Positions 31,229 to 40,424 of a stretch of 64,000 nt of DNA are shown here, piece by piece. This DNA comes from Bryobacterales bacterium. Lineage in GTDB: Bacteria > Acidobacteriota > Terriglobia > Bryobacterales > Bryobacteraceae. The notes beneath the pieces are model-generated. The model made no database searches. It was not told where the DNA came from and worked only from the letters and a program-made list of their open reading frames with translations. The DNA lies in assembly GCA_020852175.1 (NCBI GenBank), contig JADZBH010000041.1, positions 1-64,000 on the forward strand, in the 5' to 3' direction. The stretch's first letter is position 1, and each line of letters begins with the position of its first letter. The position numbers and the translations under genes were made by a program.

Positions 31229-34200
31229 TCAAAAGATCACTTTCAAGGCGAGTTGCAGCAGCCGCGCCTGGCTCGCCGTGAGAATCCGCCCGAAGTTCGG
31301 CGAGGCGAGATCGGCGATGGGCAGTCCGAAGTTGGCGTGGTTGGCTACGTTGAAGGCTTCGGCGCGGAACTGCAAGCGCGCGCTCTCCGAGAGCCGGAAG
31401 TCCTTCATCAGGGAAAGATCGGCATTGAAGAAGCCAGGTCCGCGCGCGATGTTGCGTCCCGCGTTGCCGAATCTGCCCGCTTCGGCCGGGGCCTGCAAGC
31501 GGCGGAACGCTCCGCGTCCCAGCCACGATTCCACGGTGCGCGCCCCGGTATTGGGATCGCCCACCAGGTCCGGACGGCTCGCGGCATACCCTGAAATCGG
31601 CGGGCTCGTGGCCTGAAGCGCCACGTTGGCCGTGTCGTACACGGTGAACGGCGTACCGGTGTTCGCCGTGAGGATGCCGTTCACCTGCCAGCCCGCCGCG
31701 ACGGTTCGTTTCCAGCCCGCCAGTTGCTTGCCGAAAGGCAGTTCCCACAGGCCGCTCGCCACCAGGCGGTGGCGCGCGTCGAACAGCGACACGCCGCGCT
31801 CGGCGTTGAGGTCGAACGGATTCTGCGCAAGGTCGTTTTCGCCCGCCAGCGCCTGCGCCGACGTGATGTTCAGGTTCATGCCCGACAGGTAGTCGATGGA
31901 CTTGGAAAACCAATAGGACACGTTGAAGGCATAACCCGCCGCATAGCGGCGCGACACGCTGAACTGCGCCGCATGGTAGCTGGAATTCAGACCGTACATG
32001 AGCGTCGCCGCCGTGGCCAGCCGGCAGGCGGCGCCATCGGCCGGGCAGCCGGCGTGAATGCGGCGGCGGTCGGCATTGCCCGAGGTGGCTCCCGGCGCGT
32101 ACACCGACGGGTTGCGCTCCACCGTTCGCGGCAGACGCGTGCCCTTGGTTCCCACATAGCGGCCTTCCAGAACAAAACCGCGTCCGATGCCGCGCTGGAT
32201 GGAAAAGTTCCAGTTCTGCGCGTACGGCGGCCGCGCCTCCGGGGCCATCGCCAGCATGGTGGTGGGGCGGGCGAAGCTGCCGATTTCGGGGAGCGGTCCG
32301 GTTGCATAGGGGTTCTGGAAATTCACGTTGCCCGCCTTCTGCACGAACTGCACCCATGGCACGGCGCTTACGGCGAAGGTCGCGCCCACGTTAGCTCCGT
32401 TGGAGAACGGGTCATAAAACATGCCGTAGCCCGCGCGCACGGACCATTGCCCGTTGCCCGCCGGATCCCACGCCAGGCCCACGCGAGGCATCAGCGCCTT
32501 GTAGTAGTTCCGGGCTATGCCATCGCCCACTCCCTCATCGCCGGGGAAGAGAATACCCACCGGCGCGTCGGGCCGCACCGTCGATTGCACGCCGGGCACA
32601 AAACCGTTCAACCGTCCGCGAACCTCGCTGAAAGGGTTCACTGCCTCCCAGCGCATGCCGTAGTTCACCGTCAACCGCCGGTTCACGCGCCACTCGTCCT
32701 GCGCGAACGCCACGGCGCCCCAGTTGCGCAAGCCCCGTCCGAAGTCGCCCAGGCCCTGGAAGAAGATCTGGGGCGCGCCCAGCAGCAGGTTGGCGAACGC
32801 GTCGCTGGTGGGCGCCGCCGGAGTGAAGATCATCAGCCCATTGGGCACCGTCGCCTGAAACACGTTCAACTGGTTCCGCCGGAAACCGCCGCCTACCTTG
32901 AACGAATGCTCTCCGCGGAACCACGACAGGCTGTCGGATGCCTCGTAAGTGTTCTGCGCCGTCGTGCGCGGGCCGCTTTGCGCTCCGCCGATGGGCGAGT
33001 ATCCGGCGACGTTGAAGTATGGCGGACCCTGGCCCAACGCCGAAGCCGAGTCGTAAGCGAAGCCTAACTCGCGGGGCGAGGTCCGGTTCAGCCGTGCATC
33101 GAAGAAGAACTCATAGCGGAAGAACGAGAGACGGGCCGTGTTCGTCATGGCCGGAGACACGATGCGCGTGTGAGACAGCACCGCCGAATTGGCGGTCAGG
33201 TCATCGCGCGTGGGGAAGCCCGGCACAGGCGCCCCGCGCACGGAGATGGGGTTCACGTTGTGCCCCTTCGAATAGGAGTAGCGGGCGAAGAAGCGGTCGC
33301 GCTCCGAACGGTTGAAATCCACGCGTCCGCCCGCCTGGTTGCTCAGGTTCTCCATCACCACGGTCGTCGAACTCACCGAAGGCGCGATATTCCCATCCGG
33401 GTACAACGCCACGATGCGGCCCGAAAGCGGATGAAACATGCTCTCCGGAATCTGATTTCCCGGAAATGGCGCCCCCCCGGCGGCATTGTTCCGCAGGGGA
33501 TTCGGCAAGCCGGAAAAGTCGCCCCGCCGTTGCGCCGCCGTCGGAACCGCCGCCGATTGGGTGAAGCCCTGCCGGTTGCGGAAGCCCTCGTAATAGCCGA
33601 ACACGAACAGCCGGTCGCGCACGAGGGGAGCTCCCACCGTGCCGCCGAACTGATTCTGTTTCAGAGGCTCCACGCCGCGCGAAAAGAAGTTGCGCGCATC
33701 CATGTGGTCATTGCGGAAGAACTCATACAGAGTTCCGTGCGCCTGGTTGCCGCCGCCCTTGGTCACCACGCTCGTCGTCGAACCCGAATAACCGCCATAC
33801 TCCGGAGGTGCCGTGTGCGTGAGAATGCGGAACTCCAGAATCGAATCCACGGGAATCTTCAGCGCGTAGCCGCCATCCACGCGGTTGTTGATTTCCGAGC
33901 CGTCCAGCAGATAGTTGTTCGACTCCGGCCTCTGCCCGTTCACCGCGTAGGCCTGGCCTTCGCGCAGCGTGCCGCCGATCTTCAATACTCCCGAGGTCAC
34001 CGGAGCCACGCCGGTTTGCAGCAACCCCAGTTGGGTGAAGTTGCGCCCGTTCAGCGGCAGGTCGAGCACCTCGCGGCCGCTCACAGTCTTGCCTAACGTA
34101 TTCGTCGAAGTGTCCACATGGGGCGCATCGCCTTCCACCGTCACCGTGGCGGCCACGGCGGCAAGGTCCAGGCGCACATCCACGCGCGAGGTCTGGCTGG

Positions 34201-34492
34201 CCTGAATCACGATGGGTTCCTGCGTGAACCGCGAAAAGCCCGCCGCCTCCACCGTCAGGGTATATTCGCCCGCCGGCAGCGGAGCCAGGCGGTACAACCC
34301 GTTATCCGTGGTTTTTTGTGAGAGTGTGAACCCGGTTTGCGCGTGGCGCGCGGTTACCGCGGCGCCTCGGATGGCCCCGCCGGAACTGTCTCTGGCCTGC
34401 CCTTCCAATGCCCCCGCCGGGTCTTGCGCGCACAGGCGCCCGGCGGCGGCAAACACAACGAGGCCCAGTATAATTCGATGTGATTGCGTCAT
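31229..34492 (-). CDS. TonB-dependent receptor-like outer-membrane protein with carboxypeptidase regulatory-like domain
   Basis: About 1087 aa; N-terminal Ig-like GAVTARHAQTGF region, plug DLPLNGRNFTQL, long beta barrel. Confidence 0.93.
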   Translation of the reverse strand: MTQSHRIILGLVVFAAAGRLCAQDPAGALEGQARDSSGGAIRGAAVTARHAQTGFTLSQKTTDNGLYRLAPLPAGEYTLTVEAAGFSRFTQEPIVIQASQTSRVDVRLDLAAVAATVTVEGDAPHVDTSTNTLGKTVSGREVLDLPLNGRNFTQLGLLQTGVAPVTSGVLKIGGTLREGQAYAVNGQRPESNNYLLDGSEINNRVDGGYALKIPVDSILEFRILTHTAPPEYGGYSGSTTSVVTKGGGNQAHGTLYEFFRNDHMDARNFFSRGVEPLKQNQFGGTVGAPLVRDRLFVFGYYEGFRNRQGFTQSAAVPTAAQRRGDFSGLPNPLRNNAAGGAPFPGNQIPESMFHPLSGRIVALYPDGNIAPSVSSTTVVMENLSNQAGGRVDFNRSERDRFFARYSYSKGHNVNPISVRGAPVPGFPTRDDLTANSAVLSHTRIVSPAMTNTARLSFFRYEFFFDARLNRTSPRELGFAYDSASALGQGPPYFNVAGYSPIGGAQSGPRTTAQNTYEASDSLSWFRGEHSFKVGGGFRRNQLNVFQATVPNGLMIFTPAAPTSDAFANLLLGAPQIFFQGLGDFGRGLRNWGAVAFAQDEWRVNRRLTVNYGMRWEAVNPFSEVRGRLNGFVPGVQSTVRPDAPVGILFPGDEGVGDGIARNYYKALMPRVGLAWDPAGNGQWSVRAGYGMFYDPFSNGANVGATFAVSAVPWVQFVQKAGNVNFQNPYATGPLPEIGSFARPTTMLAMAPEARPPYAQNWNFSIQRGIGRGFVLEGRYVGTKGTRLPRTVERNPSVYAPGATSGNADRRRIHAGCPADGAACRLATAATLMYGLNSSYHAAQFSVSRRYAAGYAFNVSYWFSKSIDYLSGMNLNITSAQALAGENDLAQNPFDLNAERGVSLFDARHRLVASGLWELPFGKQLAGWKRTVAAGWQVNGILTANTGTPFTVYDTANVALQATSPPISGYAASRPDLVGDPNTGARTVESWLGRGAFRRLQAPAEAGRFGNAGRNIARGPGFFNADLSLMKDFRLSESARLQFRAEAFNVANHANFGLPIADLASPNFGRILTASQARLLQLALKVIF

Positions 34493-34578
34493 AGCAGCGA
34501 ATCCATGAATGGTACGGATTGCGCCGCCCGCCAGACAATAATGGGAACGCATTAGCGCCCCGTCGCGACGAGTTTAAT

Positions 34579-35505
34579 TTACAAACTTCCGCGCGGAGCA
34601 CCCTTCGTTTTCTCGAGATAGACGTCTTTCACCTGTCCGGCCCACGGGCTGCCCACCCAGTTCCGCGCCCGGGCCGAAAGCTTTCCGGCGGCGATCTGCT
34701 CCGGCGTCTTGCCCGCTTTCACGCCCGCCTCAACCAGCGCATTCAACTCCCGCATGAACGCCAGTTCGCCTTCCAGGATCTCCATGCCGCCGGCCGGCCC
34801 ATGCCCCGGCAGCACATGCCGCGGCTTCAATTTCATCGCCGACTCGACCACCTTCGGCCAGTTGCCCGCGTGCGCGTCGCCCAGGTAGTTGTAGGGGCCG
34901 TTGGTCGCCGCGTCGCCCGTGCACAGCACGCCTTCCTTGGGCAGCCAGGCGAAGCCGTCGCCCTTGGTGTGCGCCCAGCCGAAGTGGTGAAACTCCAGCC
35001 GGCGCGTTCCATCGTCCATCACGTGCGGGTTTTTCGAGAACACCGTTTTCGGAGGTTCCGCCGTGTCCAACTTCAATTCGGCCACGTCATTGCGGCTTTT
35101 GGCCGCGCTTTGCCAGGCTTTCGGCTCGCGGAGCTTCATCATCTCCACCACGCCGGGGAACCCCATGGTCACGGCGCCGTTGCGCGTCCAAAAGGCATTG
35201 CCGTAGGCGTGGTCGCCGTGATGGTGGGTGTCGAAGACATAGCGCACCGGCTTGGTCGATACCTTCCGCGCATCGGCCAGCGCCAGTTTGGCTCCGCTGG
35301 GGAAGTTGGCGTCCACGATCACAAGGTAGTCCTTCATCTCGATGATCACGTTGTTGCAGTGGCCCATCGCGTCGATTTCGCCTTCGCGGAACCACACGCC
35401 TTTGACAATTTCCTTCACCGTGCCGGGCTGTGCCTCGGACACCGTCGTGAAGAACGCCCCGGCCAGCAGGGCCGCGAACGTGACGCAGAGCAGGGAACGC
35501 CGCAT
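34579..35505 (-). CDS. MBL-fold metallo-hydrolase, secreted
   Basis: 308 aa; signal peptide, DTHHHGDH metal motif. Confidence 0.92.
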   Translation of the reverse strand: MRRSLLCVTFAALLAGAFFTTVSEAQPGTVKEIVKGVWFREGEIDAMGHCNNVIIEMKDYLVIVDANFPSGAKLALADARKVSTKPVRYVFDTHHHGDHAYGNAFWTRNGAVTMGFPGVVEMMKLREPKAWQSAAKSRNDVAELKLDTAEPPKTVFSKNPHVMDDGTRRLEFHHFGWAHTKGDGFAWLPKEGVLCTGDAATNGPYNYLGDAHAGNWPKVVESAMKLKPRHVLPGHGPAGGMEILEGELAFMRELNALVEAGVKAGKTPEQIAAGKLSARARNWVGSPWAGQVKDVYLEKTKGAPRGSL

Positions 35506-35507
35506 GG

Positions 35508-36476
35508 CTAGCGATTATACTTCGGCTGCGGGCCGCGCACACGCAGCCAGATTTCGTCGCAGCGCTTCACTACCTCTTCGCTCAGTGGACCCTCTTCGGC
35601 CGCGTCCAGGTTGGCAGTCAACTGATCCAGCCGGCTCGCGCCCAGCAACACGCACGCCGTCGAGGTGTGATGCAGCAGCCAGTTCAACGACAAGCTGATG
35701 AGAGACCGTCCCGCCTCCCCGGCCAGCGCGCGCAACTCGTCCACGGCATCGAAATACGCGGGATGCCAGTAACGGTCCATGTACATCCGGTTGCCGTCGA
35801 ACCGCGTGCCGGGCGCCGGACGCTCCCGCTGCTGCTTGCCTGTCAGCAAACCGCCCGCCAGAGGATTGTAGGCGACAAGGGCCAGTTCGTACTTCGACGC
35901 CATCGGCACGAACTCCTGCTCCAGTCCGCGCGCCACCACGTTGTACATCATCTGCGCCGCGGCCACCGGCGCATAGCCCTGCTCGCCCGTGATCCGGAAC
36001 GCTTCCAGCGTCTGCCAGGCCGCGTAATTCGATAGCGCCGGATAGAGTACCTTCCCCTGCCGCACCAACGTATCCATTGCCTCCAGCGACTCCTCGAGGG
36101 CCACTGAGTTGTCCGGCATGTGCATGTAATAAAGGTCGAGATAATCCGTCCGTAAACGGCGCAGCGACTGCTCGGCGTTGTGCAGGATCGCCGCGCGCGA
36201 AAGCCCCGATTCCAGCGGCCCGTCCCCCATTTTCCCGCGCACCTTGCTGGCCAGCACCACGTCCTGCCGGCGTCCGGCAAGCAGACTCCCCAGCATCTCC
36301 TCGGCCTTGCCCGCGTTGTACACGTTCGCCGTATCCAGGAACGTGATGCCCCGTTCCAGGCAGGTGTCCAGAATCCGCGCCGCCTCTTCCTCCATCGTCT
36401 GGCCGCCAAAAGTCATGTTGCCGAAGGCCAGACGCGACACGGTCAACTCGGTACGGGGAAGGGGAATTGTCTGCAT
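35508..36476 (-). CDS. Aldo/keto reductase
   Basis: 322 aa; FLDTANVYNAGKAEEMLG, DLYYMHMPD. Confidence 0.93.
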   Translation of the reverse strand: MQTIPLPRTELTVSRLAFGNMTFGGQTMEEEAARILDTCLERGITFLDTANVYNAGKAEEMLGSLLAGRRQDVVLASKVRGKMGDGPLESGLSRAAILHNAEQSLRRLRTDYLDLYYMHMPDNSVALEESLEAMDTLVRQGKVLYPALSNYAAWQTLEAFRITGEQGYAPVAAAQMMYNVVARGLEQEFVPMASKYELALVAYNPLAGGLLTGKQQRERPAPGTRFDGNRMYMDRYWHPAYFDAVDELRALAGEAGRSLISLSLNWLLHHTSTACVLLGASRLDQLTANLDAAEEGPLSEEVVKRCDEIWLRVRGPQPKYNR

Positions 36477-36540
36477 ACGCTAGGCCAGCATAACGCACGC
36501 CGGAGCCCCGCTCCGGGTTGTGCTATCGTTCTTTCCTATC

Positions 36541-37533
36541 ATGTTCCGCCGTGCCATCCTGTTTTCTTTCGCTTGGCTTCCGGCACTTTCCGCCGCCCAT
36601 ATCGAGTTGGTCGCCGGAGGCGGTGACGCCCAGCCCGGTGCGCCTCCCCTGGCGCTGCGGCTCGTCGAACCCTTCGGCGTCGAATACGATACGGCGGGCA
36701 ACTGGTACATCGTCGAACTAGCCGGAAACCGCCTCATCAAGGTGACCCCGCGCGGGGAAACCTCGTTGCTGGCCTCCTCCGAACTGAAGGAACCCCACGG
36801 CATCGCCATCACGCGCGAAGGCCGCCTGTTCATCGCCGATACGCACAACAACCGCGTCGGCCTTATCACCCTGCGCAGTAACGCCCTCACCTCCTTCGCC
36901 GGCACAGGAACTCCGGGGTACTCGGGCGACGGCGGACCGGCCAACGCCGCCGCTTTCCGCGGAGTCTTCGCGATCGCACTCGATCCGGCGCAGCGCAACC
37001 TCTACATCGCTGATCTCTCCAACCGGCGCATTCGCCGCATCGACCTCTCCAGCAACCTTGTCACCACGGCCGCGGGCAATGGCGGTAAGGGCGTCCCCAC
37101 CGATGGCTCCATGGCCGCGGAAAGCCCACTCACCGACCCCCGAGCCGTGGCCGCCGATTCCCACGGCAACATTTACGTGCTGGAACGCGGCGGGAACGCA
37201 CTGCGGCGCGTCGATCCAAACGGGCGCATCCGCACCCTGATCGCCCCAGGCCAGTTCACCCCCAACCTGAACGGCCCGAAGCATCTTTGCACCGACCGCC
37301 AGGGCCGGGTCATCATCGCCGATGCGGAAAATAACCTCGTTCGCCTCTACGACCCCGCCAACGGCTCCCTCCGGCCCCTGGCCGGAACCGGCAAACCCGG
37401 CATTACCGTGGTGGCCAACGACCCTCTACGCACGGAGTTGAACCGGCCGCATGGGGTCACCCTCGCGCCCGATGGCGCATTGATTATTTCCGACAGCTAT
37501 AACCACCGCATTCTCCGGCTCACCGGCTATTGA
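36541..37533 (+). CDS. NHL-repeat protein, secreted
   Basis: Repeated PxG(I/V)A...D..NxRI motifs; signal peptide. Confidence 0.88.
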   Translation: MFRRAILFSFAWLPALSAAHIELVAGGGDAQPGAPPLALRLVEPFGVEYDTAGNWYIVELAGNRLIKVTPRGETSLLASSELKEPHGIAITREGRLFIADTHNNRVGLITLRSNALTSFAGTGTPGYSGDGGPANAAAFRGVFAIALDPAQRNLYIADLSNRRIRRIDLSSNLVTTAAGNGGKGVPTDGSMAAESPLTDPRAVAADSHGNIYVLERGGNALRRVDPNGRIRTLIAPGQFTPNLNGPKHLCTDRQGRVIIADAENNLVRLYDPANGSLRPLAGTGKPGITVVANDPLRTELNRPHGVTLAPDGALIISDSYNHRILRLTGY

Positions 37534-37569
37534 TTTTCACGACAGCCTGCCGTATTTTGCAACATTCCG

Positions 37570-37598
37570 GCTAAGCGGCTGACCACGCGGCGCTTAGC
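37570..37598. promoter_or_regulatory. Inverted repeat GCTAAGCG-N13-CGCTTAGC (candidate activator site or terminator)
   Basis: Perfect 8-bp arms, about 110 bp upstream of a sigma-54-like element. Confidence 0.45.
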
Positions 37599-37711
37599 TG
37601 TTCAATAGCGCCTGCGCCTGCCGGATTCCTCCACGGCGATTTTCGCCGCGTCCCTGCTGTACATCCACACAAAGCACACGGAATCAGATACTTGCCCATG
37701 TGATGGCGAAG

Positions 37712-37727
37712 TGGCCCCCCGATTGTC
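37712..37727 (+). promoter_or_regulatory. Weak sigma-54-like promoter upstream of the GcvH-like/FeS/NrfD operon
   Basis: TGGCCC-N5-TTGT; correct -24 GG spacing but -12 C replaced by T. Confidence 0.35.
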
Positions 37728-37755
37728 CTTACAAAGGACGGAAGGAAGGTTCATC

Positions 37756-38475
37756 ATGACCGTCATTTTGGTGCTTCTCACGTTCGCGGCTTTCATTCTT
37801 CTGGACTGGATCCTGGAGGAAAAACCTGTTGTCACTCCAATGCCCGAGGTAGCGGCGACCCACGCAAGAGTCACGCCGCTGCTGGATTCTGTCGAGGGTT
37901 TCCACACTCCGGCCAATGTGCGCTATCACCCAGGACACACCTGGATTCTGCGTGAGCGCAAGGGCTATGCCCGCGTTGGCATGGACGAGTTCGCCGCTGC
38001 TTTGAGCGGCGGCATCGAGCGCTTGGAACTCCCCCGTTCCGGCCAATGGATCCGCCAGGGACAGCGTGTGATCGCCGTCACGCGTCAGGGCGAACGGGTG
38101 GAACTGGTATCCCCCACCGAGGGCGAAGTAGTCGAAATCAACGAAGAGGTTCTCCGCAACCCGGCGCTGCTCCGTCAGCAACCGTATGAAAAGGGATGGC
38201 TCTTTGCCGTTCACGTGCCGGATGAGGAATCCACGTCGCGCAACCTGGTGCCCACGAATCTTGTGCGCGCCTGGATGAGCGAAGCCGTCCACGCAGTGTA
38301 CGCGCTCCAACCGCAGGCCGCCGGAGCCATCGCCGCCGATGGCGCCAGGCCCGCGGCTGACCTGCTGGCGAACCTGCCGGAGATTCCCTGGCAGTCCAAC
38401 GCCGCGGAGTTCTTCCTCACCCGAAACCACGAAAAACCGGCTGCGGCCGGCATGGCCCGCGAATTGCAGTCCTAA
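37756..38475 (+). CDS. Membrane-anchored glycine-cleavage H protein-like protein without lipoyl lysine
   Basis: N-terminal TM MTVILVLLTFAAFILLDWILEE; HTWILRERKGYARVGMDEF...PTEGEVVEINEE...PYEKGWLFAV matches GcvH landmarks. Confidence 0.85.
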   Translation: MTVILVLLTFAAFILLDWILEEKPVVTPMPEVAATHARVTPLLDSVEGFHTPANVRYHPGHTWILRERKGYARVGMDEFAAALSGGIERLELPRSGQWIRQGQRVIAVTRQGERVELVSPTEGEVVEINEEVLRNPALLRQQPYEKGWLFAVHVPDEESTSRNLVPTNLVRAWMSEAVHAVYALQPQAAGAIAADGARPAADLLANLPEIPWQSNAAEFFLTRNHEKPAAAGMARELQS

Positions 38476-38502
38476 GTGCGTGCAGCGTGAAAGGACACAG
38501 AC

Positions 38503-39261
38503 ATGGCAAACGCGCTGCTGTATGACAGCACACTTTGTGTGGGATGCAAAGCCTGCGAAACGGCCTGTGCCGGGCGTTGGAAGCTTCCCTACAACGAGAA
38601 GATCGCCGAAGAGCAAACGCTTTCGGACCACAAACTCACCGTGGTGCAGACGCACGGCGAGAGCTTCGCCCGGCGCATGTGCATGCACTGCGCCGAGCCC
38701 ACCTGCGCCAGTGTCTGTCCGGTTGGCGCATTCACCAAGACGGCGCTCGGCCCGGTTGTCTACGACGCCTCCAAGTGCATCGGCTGCCGCTATTGCATGT
38801 TCGCTTGTCCCTTCCAGGCGCCGGTGTATGAATGGGGCTCCACGGCCCCCAAGGTCAGGAAGTGCGACCAGTGCCATGACCGCCAGATGGCGGGCAAAGT
38901 CACCGCATGCACGGAGGCCTGCCCCACTGGCGCCACCCTTAGCGGCGACCGTGACGCCATGATCGCCGAGGCCCGCAAACGCATCGCCGAAAACCCGGCC
39001 GGCTACTACCCGCGCATCTACGGGATTCAGGAAGCCGGCGGAACGGGAATGCTGCTGCTGAGCAAGGTCCCGTTCGAGCAGTTGGGGATGCCGAAGAACC
39101 TGCCGGACAGACCTCTGCCGCCGCTCACCTGGAACGTGCTCTCGTTCGTGCCGGACATCGCCTCGGTGGGTTCGGTTCTTCTGGGCGGTGTCTATTGGCT
39201 GACTCACCGCCGGGAGGCCGTGGCTCAAGCCGAGGACAGGCCACAAGGGGGCGTGTCATGA
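38503..39261 (+). CDS. 4Fe-4S ferredoxin-type electron transfer subunit (HybA-like) with C-terminal TM
   Basis: 252 aa; multiple CxxCxxC motifs including CVGCKACETAC, CIGCRYCMFACP, C-terminal hydrophobic helix. Confidence 0.93.
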   Translation: MANALLYDSTLCVGCKACETACAGRWKLPYNEKIAEEQTLSDHKLTVVQTHGESFARRMCMHCAEPTCASVCPVGAFTKTALGPVVYDASKCIGCRYCMFACPFQAPVYEWGSTAPKVRKCDQCHDRQMAGKVTACTEACPTGATLSGDRDAMIAEARKRIAENPAGYYPRIYGIQEAGGTGMLLLSKVPFEQLGMPKNLPDRPLPPLTWNVLSFVPDIASVGSVLLGGVYWLTHRREAVAQAEDRPQGGVS

Positions 39262-40424
39262 CCACGGCCGCGTTGCCCCTTCCCCGGCTGGACGCTCTGA
39301 GGCGGCGCATCTCCATCTGGCGCGTGATTTTCTACGCCATCATGAGCGCCGCTCTGTATACAACCTATCTGCGCGTCTTCCACGGCCTTGGCTCGGTCAC
39401 CAACCTCTCCGACCAGTTCCCGTGGGGCATCTGGATCGGGTTCGACGTGCTGTGCGGCGTCGGCCTGGCCGCCGGCGGCTTCACCCTGGTCGCCATTGTC
39501 CACATCTTCCACATCAAACGCTACGAGCCCATCCTGCGGCCGGCCATACTGACGGCCTTCCTGGGTTATCTGCTGGTCGTCGTCGCCCTGATGTTCGACC
39601 TCGGCCGTCCGGACCGCATCTGGCATCCGCTGGTCATGTGGAACCCCCGCTCCGTGATGTTCGAGGTGGCCTGGTGCGTGATGCTGTACAACACCGTGCT
39701 CGCTCTTGAATTCGCACCCGTCGTGTTTGAGCGCATGCAGTGGCGGCGCCCGATGAGGATGATCCAGTTCATCTCGCCGCCGCTGGTCATCGCCGGCGTC
39801 ATTCTCTCCACGCTGCACCAGTCCTCGCTCGGCTCGCTGTATCTGATCGTGCCGTCGAAACTCCACCCGCTGTGGTACTCGCCTCTGCTGCCGCTGCTGT
39901 TCTACATCTCGGCCATTTCGGTCGGCCTGGCCATGACGATTTTTGAAAGCTGGCACTCCGCGCGCGCGTTCGGCAAGCAACTGGAGTGGCCCCTGCTGAT
40001 GGGCCTTGGCCGCCTGCTGGCGGTTGTTCTGAGCGTCTTCCTGGTGATGCGTCTCATGGACCTGTCGCGCCGCCACGCGCTCTCCCTCGCCCTGGAACCC
40101 CGCATCGAGGTCTATCTGTTCTACGTCGAGATGCTCCTCATGGCCGCGCCCGTCCTGATTCTCTTTTCCGGCGCGACAGCCACCCGGCCCCGTCTGCTCT
40201 ATCTCTGCTCGGTGTCGGCGATCCTCGGGTTCATCGCCAACCGCCTGAACGTCAGCGTCACCGGAATTCAGGCCGTCACCGGCGCCACCTATGTGCCTCG
40301 CTGGACCGAGATCGCCATTACGCTGGGACTGGTCGCGGCGGGCTTCGCCATCTTCCGTCTGGCGGCCAAACACCTGCCTCTGTTTGAACATACGCCGCCG
40401 GGTCCGGTCCGGGAGAGTACATGA
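39258..40424 (+). CDS. NrfD/HybB-type membrane quinone oxidoreductase subunit
   Basis: Multispanning protein; LSDQFPWGIWIGFDVLCGVGLAAGGF. Confidence 0.92.
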   Translation: MTTAALPLPRLDALRRRISIWRVIFYAIMSAALYTTYLRVFHGLGSVTNLSDQFPWGIWIGFDVLCGVGLAAGGFTLVAIVHIFHIKRYEPILRPAILTAFLGYLLVVVALMFDLGRPDRIWHPLVMWNPRSVMFEVAWCVMLYNTVLALEFAPVVFERMQWRRPMRMIQFISPPLVIAGVILSTLHQSSLGSLYLIVPSKLHPLWYSPLLPLLFYISAISVGLAMTIFESWHSARAFGKQLEWPLLMGLGRLLAVVLSVFLVMRLMDLSRRHALSLALEPRIEVYLFYVEMLLMAAPVLILFSGATATRPRLLYLCSVSAILGFIANRLNVSVTGIQAVTGATYVPRWTEIAITLGLVAAGFAIFRLAAKHLPLFEHTPPGPVREST

